A DNA stretch of 8,046 nucleotides, taken from the NCBI GenBank assembly GCA_011322715.1, contig DRLX01000338.1, positions 1 through 8,046 of the forward strand, read 5' to 3'. This DNA is from Desulfobulbaceae bacterium (GTDB lineage: Bacteria; Desulfobacterota; Desulfobulbia; Desulfobulbales; Desulfobulbaceae). The position numbers were made by a program, and so were the translations under genes. Of this stretch, positions 6,743 through 8,046 are shown piece after piece (the first letter of the stretch is position 1; every line of letters starts with the position of its first letter). Under the pieces are notes generated by a model, which had not been told where the DNA came from, did not search any database, and saw only the letters and a list, made by a program, of their open reading frames with translations.

Positions 6743-6770
6743 AGAATAATCAGGAAAAATAAAACCGCAA
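6743..6770 (-). promoter_or_regulatory. candidate sigma-70-type promoter for ftsH
   Basis: On the minus strand, TTGCGG (6770-6765) is followed after 16 bp by TATTCT (6748-6743). This is a fair match to TTGACA/TATAAT, placed about 65 bp before the ftsH start. On the opposite strand TAGAAT (6742-6747) could be a -10 for the DUF389 gene, but I find no good -35 for it, so the two promoters may overlap. No sigma-32-type signature is clear. Confidence 0.35.
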
Positions 6771-6789
6771 GCCCGGAAAAGTGCCGGGC
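6771..6789 (+). promoter_or_regulatory. GC hairpin upstream of the DUF389 gene
   Basis: GCCCGG (6771-6776) and CCGGGC (6784-6789) form a perfect 6-bp stem with a 7-nt loop, ending 29 bp before the ATG. It may be a 5'-leader hairpin of the DUF389 mRNA. No T run follows on the plus strand, so it is not an attenuator of the classical kind. Confidence 0.3.
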
Positions 6790-6818
6790 AAAGACAACTT
6801 CCATTATTTAATAAGAGT

Positions 6819-7835
6819 ATGGCACATCAACTGATTGAAATTATTTTACCCGAAGGCAGGGCCGAGGATATCGGTGAGCTCCTCCGTGATATCAGCATTC
6901 TTGCCTCCTGGCGGGACCACATGGAAAATAATCAGGCCCGCATTCATCTGCTGGTGGAGACAGGCAGGGTCGAGGCCGTTCTCAATGCCCTGGACACATA
7001 TCTACAGCCCCTGCCCGATGCCCGGGCCGTTCTGCTGCCGGTGGAAGCGGTCATCCCGCTACCGGAAAATGAACAGCCTGGTGGAGAGGAGCAAAAAGAA
7101 GGAGAAGTGGAAGAAGAAAAAAAACCGGCCCGCATCAGCAGACAGGAATTGTACAACGATGTCGCCCCTGGAGTGTCACTATCCACCAATTATGTTGCCA
7201 TGGTTATCCTGTCGGCAATTATTGCGGCTATCGGTCTGATTCGGAATGATATGGCCATCATTATCGGCGCCATGGTGCTGGCCCCGCTTCTGCTGCCGAA
7301 CGTCGCCTTTGCCCTGGCCAATACTCTGGGAGATACCGATCTTGGCTGGGATGCCGTTAAAACAACTCTCCTCGGCCTGACCCTGGCAATTCTCATCGGT
7401 ACGGTTATCGGCCTGGCGGTCCATGTGGACCCCGCTAACGCCGCCATTGAAGCCAGGACCCATCTCGGCTGGTCGGACCTTCTGCTGGCCCTTGCCTCCG
7501 GAAGCGCCGGAGTCCTGGCCCTGACCGGCGGCGGCAAACTCTCCCTAGTCGGTGTCATGGTTGCCGTAGCGCTGATGCCGCCGCTGGTGACCGGTGGCCT
7601 GCTCCTTGGTTCAAGTTTCTATCAAAAAGGGTTTGGTGCCCTGAATCTTGCCCTGGCCAATATCATCTGTATCAATCTGGCAGGGATTATCACCTTTCAC
7701 CTGCAGGGCATCAGTCCCTCCACCTGGTGGGAAAAGGACAAGGCCAGGCGTGCGAGCCGTCGGGCAACAATCATTCTGCTTGCCCTGCTCCTTCTGCTGG
7801 CCGGTATCCTCCTGCTGCACCTCGATTTTCTCTGA
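6819..7835 (+). CDS. DUF389 (TIGR00341-type) hydrophobic membrane protein
   Basis: This 338-residue protein is of unknown biochemical function. Residues 1-76 form a small alpha/beta domain beginning RLIEI-like (HQLIEIILPEGRAEDI), the usual opening of the family. A charged linker rich in Glu and Lys follows (83-103). Six or seven helices come next: about 124-141, 145-167, 182-201, 219-235, 242-263, 273-294 and 317-337. The runs IIIGAMVLAPLLLPN (147-161) and VALMPPLVTGG (250-260) are the two conserved internally similar motifs of DUF389 proteins. The start at 6819 keeps the canonical N-terminus, though the ribosome binding site is poor (AAGAG one base away). The linker contains an eight-A run (7117-7124). 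The gene is divergent from ftsH, monocistronic as far as visible, and ends before a strong terminator. A transport or membrane-stress role is a guess. Confidence 0.9.
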   Translation: MAHQLIEIILPEGRAEDIGELLRDISILASWRDHMENNQARIHLLVETGRVEAVLNALDTYLQPLPDARAVLLPVEAVIPLPENEQPGGEEQKEGEVEEEKKPARISRQELYNDVAPGVSLSTNYVAMVILSAIIAAIGLIRNDMAIIIGAMVLAPLLLPNVAFALANTLGDTDLGWDAVKTTLLGLTLAILIGTVIGLAVHVDPANAAIEARTHLGWSDLLLALASGSAGVLALTGGGKLSLVGVMVAVALMPPLVTGGLLLGSSFYQKGFGALNLALANIICINLAGIITFHLQGISPSTWWEKDKARRASRRATIILLALLLLLAGILLLHLDFL

Positions 7836-7893
7836 TGGAATCAAAAATTTATAAATCAAAGAGCGACTTGAAAGATTAAAGTTTTTATTCAAT

Positions 7894-7933
7894 AAAAAAC
7901 CCCGCCGAACCAATTGGTCCAACGGGTTTTTTT
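7894..7933 (+). terminator. bidirectional intrinsic terminator after the DUF389 gene
   Basis: A run of six A and CCC pairs with GGG and seven T (7924-7933). Inside lies a second stem around ACCAATTGGT (7909-7918). The T tract on one strand and the A tract on the other make it usable in both directions, so it could also serve a minus-strand gene lying beyond the window. It lies 58 bp past the DUF389 stop. Confidence 0.8.
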
Positions 7934-7995
7934 AACGTCGAGGTACAGGAGATTTCCTTTCAGCGAAATTTTTTGCCTTTATTCTCCCATAGTCA

Positions 7996-8046
7996 GTAAC
8001 CACCGGTAAAACCGGTGGCTTGAAATTGTGGACCGCTCAAAGCGGT
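7996..8046. mobile_element. possible end of an IS200/IS605-type or REP-like element
   Basis: Two tight perfect hairpins occur within 46 bases. CCACCGGT-AAA-ACCGGTGG is at 8001-8019 and ACCGCT-CAA-AGCGGT at 8032-8046; the latter reaches the window edge and may extend. The first is preceded by GTAA at 7997-8000 and followed by CTTGAA. A GC-rich stem with an A-rich tri-loop and a GTA(A/G)-like 5' foot is how the subterminal hairpins of IS200/IS605 elements and REP sequences typically look. No transposase is in the window, and the element boundary and target site cannot be set. Confidence 0.4.

Overview
The window reads as ordinary chromosomal DNA from a Gram-negative bacterium of middling GC content. 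The FtsH sequence, the DUF389 protein and a repeat whose minus strand spells the peptide ACEICG in one frame all recall Desulfobacterota (Desulfobulbales-like sulfate reducers), but this placement rests on memory of similar sequences and is tentative. Almost every gene encodes an inner-membrane protein. There are no rRNA or tRNA genes, no CRISPR array and no complete insertion sequence.

Left part (1-2773, plus strand): a compact three-gene operon. The first gene encodes a membrane protein with a degenerate metzincin-like zinc-protease domain (H143-x3-H147-x5-H153 plus a Met-turn-like SVM, but without the catalytic glutamate). The second encodes a six-helix voltage-gated-type potassium channel (TVGYGD filter), and its ATG overlaps the stop codon of the first. 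The third is a PsiE-family four-helix membrane protein. Two short inverted repeats lie just upstream of the operon.

Middle (2771-3297): a small minus-strand gene for a LETM1-like protein with one hydrophobic segment. It sits between two identical 23-bp direct repeats 504 bp apart. One repeat supplies the stop codon of the PsiE-family gene and the other abuts the ribosome binding site of the small gene, so the unit looks like an inserted module or the product of recombination.

Right-centre (3439-6679, minus strand): ftsH, the ATP-dependent membrane zinc protease, followed by a 12-helix APC-superfamily amino-acid/polyamine permease. The permease start lies 4 bp after the ftsH stop, so the two are probably co-transcribed and translationally coupled. 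A candidate weak terminator lies near 3306-3340.

Right end (6680-8046): a 139-bp divergent promoter region separates ftsH from a plus-strand DUF389 (TIGR00341-type) membrane protein. That gene is followed by a good bidirectional intrinsic terminator. The last 50 bases hold two tight perfect hairpins that resemble the subterminal structures of an IS200/IS605-type or REP-like element continuing beyond the window.

Functionally, the genes share a theme of membrane quality control and ion or solute homeostasis: a K+ channel, PsiE, LETM1-like, a permease, FtsH and DUF389. The least familiar parts are the catalytically impaired metzincin-like membrane protein coupled to a K+ channel, and the repeat-bracketed LETM1-like gene.
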